Of a stretch of DNA of 64,000 nucleotides, positions 44,388 through 51,712 are shown piece by piece. How positions within the stretch are numbered: position 1 is the first letter of the stretch; each line of letters opens with the position of its first letter. The position numbers were made by a program, and so were the translations under genes. Under the pieces are notes generated by a model. It ran no database searches. It was not told where the DNA came from and worked only from the letters and a program-made list of their open reading frames with translations. The stretch is taken from NCBI GenBank assembly GCA_019359235.1, contig JAHHHT010000022.1, positions 62,001 through 126,000 on the forward strand, in the 5' to 3' direction. This DNA is from Oscillatoria princeps RMCB-10. Lineage in GTDB: Bacteria; Cyanobacteriota; Cyanobacteriia; Cyanobacteriales; Oscillatoriaceae.

Positions 44388-44607
44388 AGCGGGTTTGTGT
44401 AAAGAAACCGGGTTTCTTCTGGTGGGTCAGCGGTGAAACTCAGCTTTCCTGCAAAAGAAACCCGGTTTCTGGCCCCCTCGCGCCTTTAACAATTACTTTA
44501 TAGCGTTTCTCATCCTTTGTGAGGTACTGAGAAACCCGGTTTCTTAAAGAAACCGGGTTTCTGGGCCTTCGTTCATCCAACTGAGAACCGCTATATAAAC
44601 CCGCTCT
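44386..44607. mobile_element. Mini-element with AGAGCGGGTTT ends, split by a second element
   Basis: Left end AGAGCGGGTTTGTGTAAAG (44386) and right end TAAACCCGCTCT (44607) are inverted. The interior contains the 72-bp composite hairpin (44401-44472) and TTAACAATTACTTTA. The 97-bp TATAGCG element at 44499-44595 interrupts it near the right end. A relative without that interruption lies at 61017-61165. Confidence 0.65.
44499..44595. mobile_element. 97-bp TATAGCG mini-element, copy 1
   Basis: Ends TATAGCGTTTCTC and GAGAACCGCTATA are imperfect inverted repeats. The interior is CATCCTTTGTGAGGTACTGA, then GAAACCCGGTTTC facing GAAACCGGGTTTC, and TTCATCCAACTG. It has exactly the same length as the copy at 47040-47136 and nearly the same sequence. 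There is no coding capacity. Confidence 0.8.
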
Positions 44608-44732
44608 CAGGCAGATACCGGGAACAACGAGAAAAGCTAATTTGTCTTAAAAAACAACTCACACAAACCCGCGCTCTCGCACAACATTGGCTGCCCACTA
44701 AAAAGTCAGGGTGCTAGCATAAATTAGTAGCT

Positions 44733-45701
44733 ATGTCGTTAAAAAAAATATCGATGGTTCCCGCCAGCGCTGCTTTCGCACTGGCCACAATTTTGGGAGT
44801 TTCGAGCGGAGCTTCCGCACAAAAGATTGATGAGATTTATGTCTTTGGCGACAGCCTTTCAGATGTTGGCAAGGTATTTGAAGCTACCCAAGGGAAGAAT
44901 CCCCCAAATCCCCCCTACTTTCCCGGGCGCTATTCCAATGGCCCAGTTTGGGTGGACTATCTCGCCTCTCAGCTGAAATTAACCTCCAATCCAGGCACCA
45001 ACTTCGCCGTTGGTGGCGCGACAACCGGCAATTTCAAGAAAGATATCCCCGGATTGCTCGCGCAGATCGAGCGGTTCAAAGCAACCCGTTCCTCCGCCGA
45101 TCCCGACGCTCTCTATCTTATATGGGCCGGCGCTAATGATTACCTGGGTGGCGGGACAGATCCAGCTGCGCCGGTCAGCAATTTAACTCTGGCGGTGCAG
45201 TCGCTGGAGGCGCTTGGCGCTAAAAATATCGCGGTCGTCAACTTGCCGGATTTAGGAAAGCTTCCAGAGACGCGCACGAGTGAGCGCTCCGCATCTCTCA
45301 CCTATGTGAGCCGGGAGCACAACTCCCGATTAGCCACAGCTATCAGCAATTTGCGCCAGAATATCAGCCCCGATATAAAGATAGCCTATCTGGACGCCAA
45401 TTCTATCTTTAATCAAGTCCTCAAGGCTCCTGAAAAATTTGGTTTCAAGAATGTCACCCAGCCGTGCCTCAGTCCGGGGAGTATTTGCGATAACCCGAAC
45501 GAATATTTCTTCTGGGACGGCATCCATCCCACAACCGCCGCCCACAAGCTGTTCGTAGAATTAACCTTTTCAGCGCTGCAAGCCGGCTCGGAAACGCCCG
45601 CTCTTTCTGCCTTTGACTTCACTGTCCCGCTGGGCGTGTTTGTCTTTGGCGCGTTAGGAACTGCCGGTTTGATAGTGAGGGGCAAAAAACCCAATAAGTA
45701 G
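44733..45701 (+). CDS. Secreted GDSL/SGNH hydrolase with C-terminal anchor
   Basis: A 322-residue esterase/lipase-like protein. A signal peptide (MSLKKISMVPASAAFALATI ... ASAQ) precedes the SGNH domain. Block I is IYVFGDSLSDVGKVF with the catalytic Ser, block III is IWAGANDYLGGG, and block V is FFWDGIHPTTAAH with the Asp and His. Block II is YSNGPVWVDYLASQL with NFAVGGATTGN. The C-terminus has a Phe-rich hydrophobic helix then basic residues (AFDFTVPLGVFVFGALGTAG, LIVRGKKPNK), resembling cyanobacterial PEP-CTERM-like sorting tails. It is probably periplasmic or surface-attached. It is flanked by repeats. Confidence 0.9.
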   Translation: MSLKKISMVPASAAFALATILGVSSGASAQKIDEIYVFGDSLSDVGKVFEATQGKNPPNPPYFPGRYSNGPVWVDYLASQLKLTSNPGTNFAVGGATTGNFKKDIPGLLAQIERFKATRSSADPDALYLIWAGANDYLGGGTDPAAPVSNLTLAVQSLEALGAKNIAVVNLPDLGKLPETRTSERSASLTYVSREHNSRLATAISNLRQNISPDIKIAYLDANSIFNQVLKAPEKFGFKNVTQPCLSPGSICDNPNEYFFWDGIHPTTAAHKLFVELTFSALQAGSETPALSAFDFTVPLGVFVFGALGTAGLIVRGKKPNK

Positions 45702-45747
45702 GTTTGCCCAATTAAGCCTAACAGGGCGGCTGCCAGAAACGCCAGCC

Positions 45748-45789
45748 AGAAACCGGGTTTCTTAAAGAAACCTGGTTTCTTGTTTTATT
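45748..45789 (+). terminator. AGAAACCGGGTTTCT palindrome acting as terminator
   Basis: AGAAACCGGGTTTCTT, AA, AGAAACCTGGTTTCTTG, then TTTTATTG. It lies about 45 bases after the GDSL hydrolase and could end its transcript. Confidence 0.55.
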
Positions 45790-45921
45790 GATGTCAGCGT
45801 TTATTTTTGCCCCCCTACTGAGCCGGGGCGGGGAATGCCGGTAGGAGCCTGGGGAGGGAAGCAGTATGCAGTGCTGCCCAATCCCCCATGCCCAATGCCC
45901 AATTCCCAATGCCCAATGCCC

Positions 45922-46116
45922 TCAGTAGCTGTCTTGTCCGGGAACCCCGTCATTTTCAGGCTTGAACAAGTCCTGATTGACCGAGGCGTCGCGGATAGCC
46001 TGCCACTGACGGAGGAGTTCAGCACCGCTGAGGTCAGTAGATTTGTAGCGAGCAATGGCCTGTTCCAGTTCTTCCAAAGTGCTGAGAGTGGGAACTGTTA
46101 AGGTAAGTTCTGACAT
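45922..46116 (-). CDS. Small hypothetical protein
   Basis: A 64-residue acidic protein with an ATG at 46116 and a strong ribosome site (AGGAGAGG, 7-8 bases upstream). The sequence MSELTLTVPTLSTLEELEQA is followed by a helical stretch (IARYKSTDLSGAELLRQWQA) and a polar end (PENDGVPGQDSY). It is predicted to be mostly helical and soluble. I do not recognise a family. Antitoxin-like small proteins have such composition, but no toxin partner is adjacent. It marks the start of the accessory block that reaches 51 kb. Confidence 0.65.
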   Translation of the reverse strand: MSELTLTVPTLSTLEELEQAIARYKSTDLSGAELLRQWQAIRDASVNQDLFKPENDGVPGQDSY

Positions 46117-46804
46117 GGGTAAACCTCTCCTTTTAGGACTGAGACCGCAGTAAAACTCTCTGACCTATAGTGCAGTAAAATTTTTAGGCTGACTGTATCA
46201 GATTTAACAATTTTTCAAAAAACTGAGGCGTGAGGGCATCAAAAGAAATACCAGAGCTCTAGCGGTTGCTGTGGGAGCATTGTCTGCAAAGTCTCTTCTG
46301 CAATTTATCACAGTGCGATAGAAAATTTGGTGCTGTCGAGGTGGCCAGAAAGCGCTTTCCTCAGGCAGACCCCCACTCACCGGCACCGGCACTCCCTCAT
46401 ACTGGTTTCCGCCGGCAGCGCCTGCAGCGCCCGCCGGCGATCCAATTCTGGCCTTCCACCGGCACTCGGCTGACAGCCGCGAGCTTGGATATGAATCTGC
46501 TGCCAGTGGGCCATTTCTGGCAACTGGTTCGCCGGCTCCTTGCTAGCGCTCAAAAAGGTTATGGCTCAGAGCGCTCCAACAAATGTCTTTCCACCGGCTT
46601 CCCGCACTTGATGAGGGCCACGCCTGCATCTATTACACTGACTCAGCTGCTGCTTTGCTCGTGGGGCGAGACGGAGCGGAGCAATTGCCGGTGGGAGGGC
46701 GCTCACGACTGCAAAGACTGCATCGCGGCTTACGTCGAGCTGCACCGCAAATACAAGCTGGATGTGGCCATCAACGCTGGCTTTTGGTGGGACGCGCCGG
46801 TGCA
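46117..46804. other. Accessory DNA without a convincing gene
   Basis: About 690 bases next to the truncated WD40 copy. Two overlapping plus-strand frames cross it, but neither has a ribosome site or a recognisable motif. 46117-46260 is AT-rich. The region may be remnants of an older gene. Confidence 0.45.
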
Positions 46805-47258
46805 AGTGGAGAGAGTGCGCCGCACCGCGCCGGTCGCCGCGTCCAGCAGCTGGACATTGCCGCGCCCATCGCTGCCGATCAGCTCCTTCCCATCCGGACT
46901 GAAAATCACCGGCCCGAAACCGTCCACCGTCTGCCGCAGTTCGCCGCTGGTTTTATTCCACAGCTTCAGCTTGCTGTAAGCGCTCGCCACCGTCTGCCCG
47001 TCCGGACTGATGGCGACAAAATTCACCCAGCTTCCCTGCTATAGCGGTTTTCATCCTTTGTGAGGTACTGAGAAACCCGGTTTCTTTAAGAAACCGGGTT
47101 TCTGGCACCTACTTCATCCAACCGAAAACCGCTATACAAACTGCGCATCTGCTTGCCGGCAGCCAAATCCCACAGCTTAACCGTCGTGTCGCCACTGCAG
47201 CTCGCCAGAGTCTGCCCGTCCGAGCTAATCGCCACAGACCAAACATTGCCCCCGTGTT
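46805..47258 (-). pseudogene. Truncated duplicate of the SLH-WD40 gene
   Basis: About 357 bases closely match 48899-49256 within the intact WD40 gene, in the same orientation. The match translates to the same blades (FVAISPDGQTVASAYSKLKL, WNKTSGELRQTVDGFGPVIF). The homology starts at GTGGAGAGAGTGCG and ends at CCCCCGTGT on the plus strand. It is interrupted at 47040-47136 by a 97-bp mini-element. Both ends stop abruptly, so it is a fragment left by a partial duplication. High similarity suggests a recent event or gene conversion. Confidence 0.88.
47040..47136. mobile_element. 97-bp TATAGCG mini-element, copy 2, inserted in the WD40 fragment
   Basis: Perfect 13-base inverted ends: TATAGCGGTTTTC and GAAAACCGCTATA. 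The interior matches copy 1 at 44499-44595. The uninterrupted parent sequence at 49128-49137 (GTGCGACAAACTG) gives an empty-site comparison: CCTGC, element, CAAACTG. No transposase is present, so a trans-acting enzyme would be needed. Confidence 0.88.
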
Positions 47259-47329
47259 TAGGATTAGGTTCGGAGCTAAAATTAGGATTAGGATCTAAAA
47301 ATATGAGCTAAAATTAAGGAATAAGAAAT

Positions 47330-48202
47330 ATGCCCGCAATGCCAAAGGCTACTGTGCGTCCCGGTTACAAGCCGCAGTCTGAAGACACCAGCATTGATGC
47401 TGATGTTCTTATGTTTAACCTGTTGCGAAACCTAACCCCGCTGCAAAAAGCGCAGCGCCTGATAAATTTTAACAGGTCATTGAGGCGTTTGGCGCTGCTA
47501 GGAATAAAAGCCCAATATCCAGATGCTACGCCGGCGCAAGTGAGGCAGGAATTTATCAAACGGTGTTTGGGAGCGGAGTGGCTCGCTGTTCTTAAAAATG
47601 AGAAGGGGAGAGAGCTAGTGATTGAAGACCCCATTGGACTGGCGCAAAAAATTGCGGACATCTTGGACTCGCTGAATATTCCCTATGCGGTGGGCGGCTC
47701 TGTCGCCAGTTCCCTGCTGGGAGAAAACAGGGGGACGCAAGACATTGATATAGTTATTGATGTGAGCGCCTCTCAATCGCAACTGGGAGAGCTGGCACAC
47801 AATCTGGTCAGGGCGATGGAAGAAAATGATTTCTATGTCAGCTTTTTAGCGGTAGAAGATGCGCTGAAAGCGTCCATGTCGTTCAATGCCATCCAGAGGT
47901 CATCTCTGGAGAAAGCGGATATTTTTGTGCTGGGCCAAGACCCTTTCTCTGTGTCTAAAATAAGTCGCAGACAGATGCACGACACCGGAATTTACATCTA
48001 TTCTCCAGAAGACATCATCCTGCAAAAACTCAGGTGGTACAAGATGTCGCCAACGGAGTCGCAAAAGCAGTGGCGCGATATTCTTGGAGTCTTGAAAGTG
48101 CAGGGCGAGCGTCTGGATTTTGACTATTTGTGGCAGTGGGCTGAAAAACTTGGGCTGTCGGAACCGTTCGGTCAAGCTGTCACCGATGCGGGTCTGGCCT
48201 AG
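47330..48202 (+). CDS. Nucleotidyltransferase-fold protein fused to a small helical domain
   Basis: A 290-residue protein. Residues about 25-85 (LLRNLTPLQKAQRLINFNRS, LRRLALLGIKAQYPDATPAQ) resemble small helical proteins that, in other cyanobacteria as I recall, are encoded just upstream of a nucleotidyltransferase gene. Residues about 100-290 form the nucleotidyltransferase fold: LDSLNIPYAVGGSVASSLLG, then RGTQDIDIVIDVSASQ with the metal-binding Asp pair, then YSPEDIILQKLRWYKMSPTE and LDFDYLWQWAEKLGL. The family is related to AbiEii/MNT-type enzymes, some of which act as toxins or antitoxins. The activity here is unknown. It lies between the WD40 fragment and the intact WD40 gene. Confidence 0.75.
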   Translation: MPAMPKATVRPGYKPQSEDTSIDADVLMFNLLRNLTPLQKAQRLINFNRSLRRLALLGIKAQYPDATPAQVRQEFIKRCLGAEWLAVLKNEKGRELVIEDPIGLAQKIADILDSLNIPYAVGGSVASSLLGENRGTQDIDIVIDVSASQSQLGELAHNLVRAMEENDFYVSFLAVEDALKASMSFNAIQRSSLEKADIFVLGQDPFSVSKISRRQMHDTGIYIYSPEDIILQKLRWYKMSPTESQKQWRDILGVLKVQGERLDFDYLWQWAEKLGLSEPFGQAVTDAGLA

Positions 48203-48277
48203 GCTTCTCTGGCTCTGTTTCCGCCCCTGGCTAGTCCGTATTTTGCCCGCAGGCGCTGGTCCGGTGAAGAGCAGGAG

Positions 48278-48404
48278 ATATCCCTCTTCTGTCACTTTGG
48301 GGCAATTTGACTTTCTTTGCGCCATTTCAGGCAACGACAGAAGGACGCTATCGCGTCCCGCTTGCGCTTAGGGCTTTCACCCTTGTTTGACAAAAGAGGG
48401 ATAT
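48278..48404. mobile_element. 127-bp sequence with ATATCCCTCTTCTGTCA inverted ends
   Basis: Left ATATCCCTCTTCTGTCA and right TGACAAAAGAGGGATAT are 17-base inverted repeats with one mismatch. No reading frame of note is inside. It is single-copy in this window. The rest of the 48203-48508 gap shows nothing. Confidence 0.55.
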
Positions 48405-48508
48405 ATAAATGGTCTGGCAGCAGGGCGAGAGCAGTTTATTTATATTTCCCTAACGCTCACGCCCTGCCCCCGCTTTGCCGCATCTGGGCAAATTAGACGC
48501 CGGACATC

Positions 48509-51124
48509 TCAAGAGGGCAGCCGCCAAGTTTTGATACTCATCGCGCCTTGCGGACTGTCATTGGTTTTGTCAGCCCCGACGCTAACCAGCAGCCGGTCGG
48601 GCCCAAAAGTAAGCCCGCTCACCTGTTGCGAATGGCTCTCGAAAGACAGCGCCAGCTCACCGGCACCCAAGTCCCACACCTGAATCTTGCCGGTGCCAGT
48701 AGCACTCGCCAGCAGCTTCCCATCCGGGCTGATGGCGATAGCGCTAATTCCCTCCACCTTGCCGTCGAGAGTGCGCTGCATGTCGCCGGTGTTGAGATTC
48801 CACAGCTTAATCGTATTCGAGCCACTCCTGAGACTCGCCAGGGTTTGCCCGTCCGGACTGATGGCCATCAACTTCATCCCCTCTCCAGAATGCTCTGCAG
48901 TGGAGAGAGTGCGCTGCACCGCGCCGGTAGCCGGGTCGAGCAGCTGGACATTGCCGCGCCCATCGCTGCCGATCAGCTCCTTCCCATCCGGGCTGAAAAT
49001 CACCGGCCCGAAACCGTCCACCGTCTGCCGCAGTTCGCCGCTGGTTTTATTCCACAGCTTCAGCTTGCTGTAAGCGCTCGCCACCGTCTGCCCGTCCGGA
49101 CTGATGGCGACAAAATTCACCCAGCTGCCGTGCGACAAACTGCGCACCAGCTTCCCCGCAGCCAAATCCCACAGCTTAACCGTCGTGTCGCCACTGCAGC
49201 TCGCCAGGGTCTGCCCGTCCGAGCTAATCGCCACAGACCAAACATTGCCCCCGTGTCCGGACAGCGTGCTTCTCAATTGGCCGGCACTGAGATCCCACAG
49301 CTGGATATCCTTATTAGAGCCAACCGCCAGAGTTTTGCCATCCGGACTGACGGCGACAGAAAACGCCGGGTTTGACACCCCCGTGAAGGTGTTGAGCAGT
49401 TCCGGCTTTTTCTCCGGGGCGCTCGCTGTGACATAGCCGAAGGTGGCAAACAGCTGGCGCAGCTGTGCGAAGTACGACTCCCGATCTGTGCCCTGGTAAA
49501 CTTGCCCCACCAGCTGCCAGCCCTCGGCGTCTTCACCCAGCAAGTGTTTGTTCGCCAAGTAAGCCGCCAAAACCCCTCTCACCTCTTGATTTTGGTTGCG
49601 CCGCTCTAAAAAAGTTTGCCACAGCTGTTTGGCTTGCTCGTAGACTAACTGGGGATACTGCCTGGTCACATCCACCATCTCACCCTGCCGGTAGTGCCAG
49701 ATGCGCTTCGGCAAGCGAACGTCTTCAGAGGGGATATCCAAAGCGCGGGCAAATCGCTCATCCTGGCTTTCAAACTCTGGGATGCCATCCCCCTCCACAT
49801 CTTTGACCTGGTAGCCTGCATTTCCCCAAAACTGTTCGATGAACGTGTATTTGTTGAGGATGGGCAAGAAATCATAAATCAAGGAATAAGAACAGCAGCC
49901 ATCGCCGCTTTTGCCTGCTAGTAAATCCAGAATCACTTCCGGTTCTCGATCGGCATCGATATCCCGCACCACCAGATTTAACAGCCGGCCTTCTGACACC
50001 CGCTGCGCCTCCCCAATGCGGCTGCCTGCTTGTCCCCGAGCTGACACCAGCACCGGCTCGTCTATCAGCGTTTTGCCCCCCCGGAGGATTTTCAAACGCC
50101 AGTTGCTGCCCGTGTCGCTGCCCTCTTTTATCTGGTAAGAAAATTCTGCCCGCACGTTGCCGGTTTCAACAGTCTGTATCTTGGTGGCCGTCCCCGGAGC
50201 CGCCTGCGCTGCAGGAGCGGGTGTTGCGGGAGCCGGTGTTGCAGCTGCCGGTGTTGCAGCTGCCGGCTTTGGCGCTGCCGGTGTTGCAGCTGCCGGTGTT
50301 GCAGCTGCCGGTGTTGCAGCTGCCGGTGTTGCGGGAGCCGGTGTTGCAGCTGCCGGCGCTGCTCCGGCTGGCTTTGGCGCTGCCGGCGCTGCAGCTGCCG
50401 GCGCTGGAGCTGGCGGTTTCGCCCCAGCAATATACTGCACCGGCACCAAAGCCGTCTGTCCGGGTTTGAGCAGCGCTTGACAGAGAAACGCCGCCACTTC
50501 TGCCCGAGTCGCTGCTTGACCGCCATTGAACTGCTTGGGATTGGGATAATTAACCACCAGACCTTTTTCTGTCGCGGCAGCCACGGCATTCTGGGAGGCA
50601 TTGGGAATGCCAGCAGCATCCTCATAAACCGCCTGCAAAGTTTCGCTGACCGGCTTGGCAGGCGAATACTTCAACCCATTGACCAAACTCTGCACAACTT
50701 GCAGGCGAGAGATAGGTTTGTTAGGGTTGAATATGTCTAGGGAATAGGTTGATAGAAAGCCGGTGCGATAGCTTCGCTCAATAGCCGCAGCCGCCGCGTA
50801 ATCGGTGGGGATATCCGCAAATCTGATCGCCTCGCGTACCGGTGCCGCATCCGGGAAAGCCTTGTCAATCATCACTGCAAACTCTGCCCGCTTTACCGGT
50901 GTGGAAGGGCGGAAGGTGCCGTCCTGGAAGCCGCTGATAATCTGTTTGGAAGCCAGCTGCTCCGCGCAGGCTTGCGCCCAGTGGCCTTGCATGTCGTTAA
51001 ACTTCGCTTGAGCGAGTGCCGGTGGTGTCAGCGCCCAAGGCATAACTGCGCCGGCGGCTACCAGCCATGCTGCCGGCAAGACGAATTCAGACTGCCAGTT
51101 GTGCGCGTTCAGCATAAAAATCAA
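48509..51124 (-). CDS. SLH-domain surface protein with C-terminal WD40 propeller
   Basis: An 871-residue exported protein. A signal peptide (LPAAWLVAAGAVMPWALTPP ... ALAQ) is followed by three S-layer homology repeats (FNDMQGHWAQACAEQLASKQ; FADIPTDYAAAAAIERSYRT; EDAAGIPNASQNAVAAATEK) up to about residue 220. An Ala/Pro/Thr linker of AATPA-type 15-bp repeats runs over residues about 235-315. A central domain has a calcium-type DIDADREPEVILDLLAG and GDGCCSYSLIYDF. WD40 blades from about residue 595 read SPDGKTLAVGSNKDIQLWDL, SSDGQTLASCSGDTTVKLWD and so on, about seven. SLH domains tether proteins to the wall. A start at 51112 is also possible. Part of its WD40 region is duplicated at 46805-47258. 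Confidence 0.9.
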   Translation of the reverse strand: MIFMLNAHNWQSEFVLPAAWLVAAGAVMPWALTPPALAQAKFNDMQGHWAQACAEQLASKQIISGFQDGTFRPSTPVKRAEFAVMIDKAFPDAAPVREAIRFADIPTDYAAAAAIERSYRTGFLSTYSLDIFNPNKPISRLQVVQSLVNGLKYSPAKPVSETLQAVYEDAAGIPNASQNAVAAATEKGLVVNYPNPKQFNGGQAATRAEVAAFLCQALLKPGQTALVPVQYIAGAKPPAPAPAAAAPAAPKPAGAAPAAATPAPATPAAATPAAATPAAATPAAPKPAAATPAAATPAPATPAPAAQAAPGTATKIQTVETGNVRAEFSYQIKEGSDTGSNWRLKILRGGKTLIDEPVLVSARGQAGSRIGEAQRVSEGRLLNLVVRDIDADREPEVILDLLAGKSGDGCCSYSLIYDFLPILNKYTFIEQFWGNAGYQVKDVEGDGIPEFESQDERFARALDIPSEDVRLPKRIWHYRQGEMVDVTRQYPQLVYEQAKQLWQTFLERRNQNQEVRGVLAAYLANKHLLGEDAEGWQLVGQVYQGTDRESYFAQLRQLFATFGYVTASAPEKKPELLNTFTGVSNPAFSVAVSPDGKTLAVGSNKDIQLWDLSAGQLRSTLSGHGGNVWSVAISSDGQTLASCSGDTTVKLWDLAAGKLVRSLSHGSWVNFVAISPDGQTVASAYSKLKLWNKTSGELRQTVDGFGPVIFSPDGKELIGSDGRGNVQLLDPATGAVQRTLSTAEHSGEGMKLMAISPDGQTLASLRSGSNTIKLWNLNTGDMQRTLDGKVEGISAIAISPDGKLLASATGTGKIQVWDLGAGELALSFESHSQQVSGLTFGPDRLLVSVGADKTNDSPQGAMSIKTWRLPS

Positions 51125-51335
51125 CTAGGGAGTAAGGATAACAGAAGCCCAGTGGCCGTGCAACTAAAGGGAGCATCAAGGGTTGTGCAAAGAAGCCGAA
51201 ATAAATGCGATAATCATTCCAGCAGGCGGCAGGAGAGGCATATTTTTGGCCAGATGAATCCCGGCAACGGGATTGAAACAATTCTACTGCGGCGCTCTGC
51301 TGTGCTCAACGTCAAAAAGTTGCCGCCGGCTCCCC

Positions 51336-51617
51336 TCACTCCTCTCCTGCCCCTGTCACATCTCCCCTCTCCCCCGCCCCCTTGCGGGTGGCCAGTCCCC
51401 CCGCAAACGCCCCCAAGATACTTCCCACCCACAAACCCGCAGTGCTGCCTCGCCACAGAGCGGCAGGCGTCACCACAACCGTGCAGACAGATTGAAATCC
51501 CGGCGGCACCCCCTGGCACTGGCCTGTGCCAGAAGCCATGCTGATTTGCCCGCCCAGGTAGGAGCCAGACAGTCCCGACACCACCGCCACAAAACTGCAA
51601 ACCAGCATTCTCTTCAC
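51336..51617 (-). CDS. Small membrane or secreted protein
   Basis: A 93-residue protein with GTG at 51617 (or ATG at 51608) and a purine-rich GGGGAGGGGAGA immediately upstream. It has an N-terminal hydrophobic segment (MLVCSFVAVVSGLSGSYLGG), two cysteines (GQCQGVPPGFQSVCTVVVTP) that could pair, and a second hydrophobic helix (GSTAGLWVGSILGAFAGGLA) ending in basic residues. Small proteins of this plan seem familiar from related cyanobacteria, but I know no function. It lies between ppc and the SLH-WD40 gene on the same strand. Confidence 0.6.
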   Translation of the reverse strand: MKRMLVCSFVAVVSGLSGSYLGGQISMASGTGQCQGVPPGFQSVCTVVVTPAALWRGSTAGLWVGSILGAFAGGLATRKGAGERGDVTGAGEE

Positions 51618-51712
51618 TCTCCCCTCCCCTATATCCGCTTAATTGCTATTTTTTTTAACTTACCTTTTCCCTTTGCTTACTTTGCGTTTTGGCGTTTATT
51701 TATACAAACCAA

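Noticed and set aside
46266-46979. 237-residue plus-strand protein
   Set aside because: Half of it is the antisense of the duplicated WD40 fragment; the rest has no recognisable motif or ribosome site.
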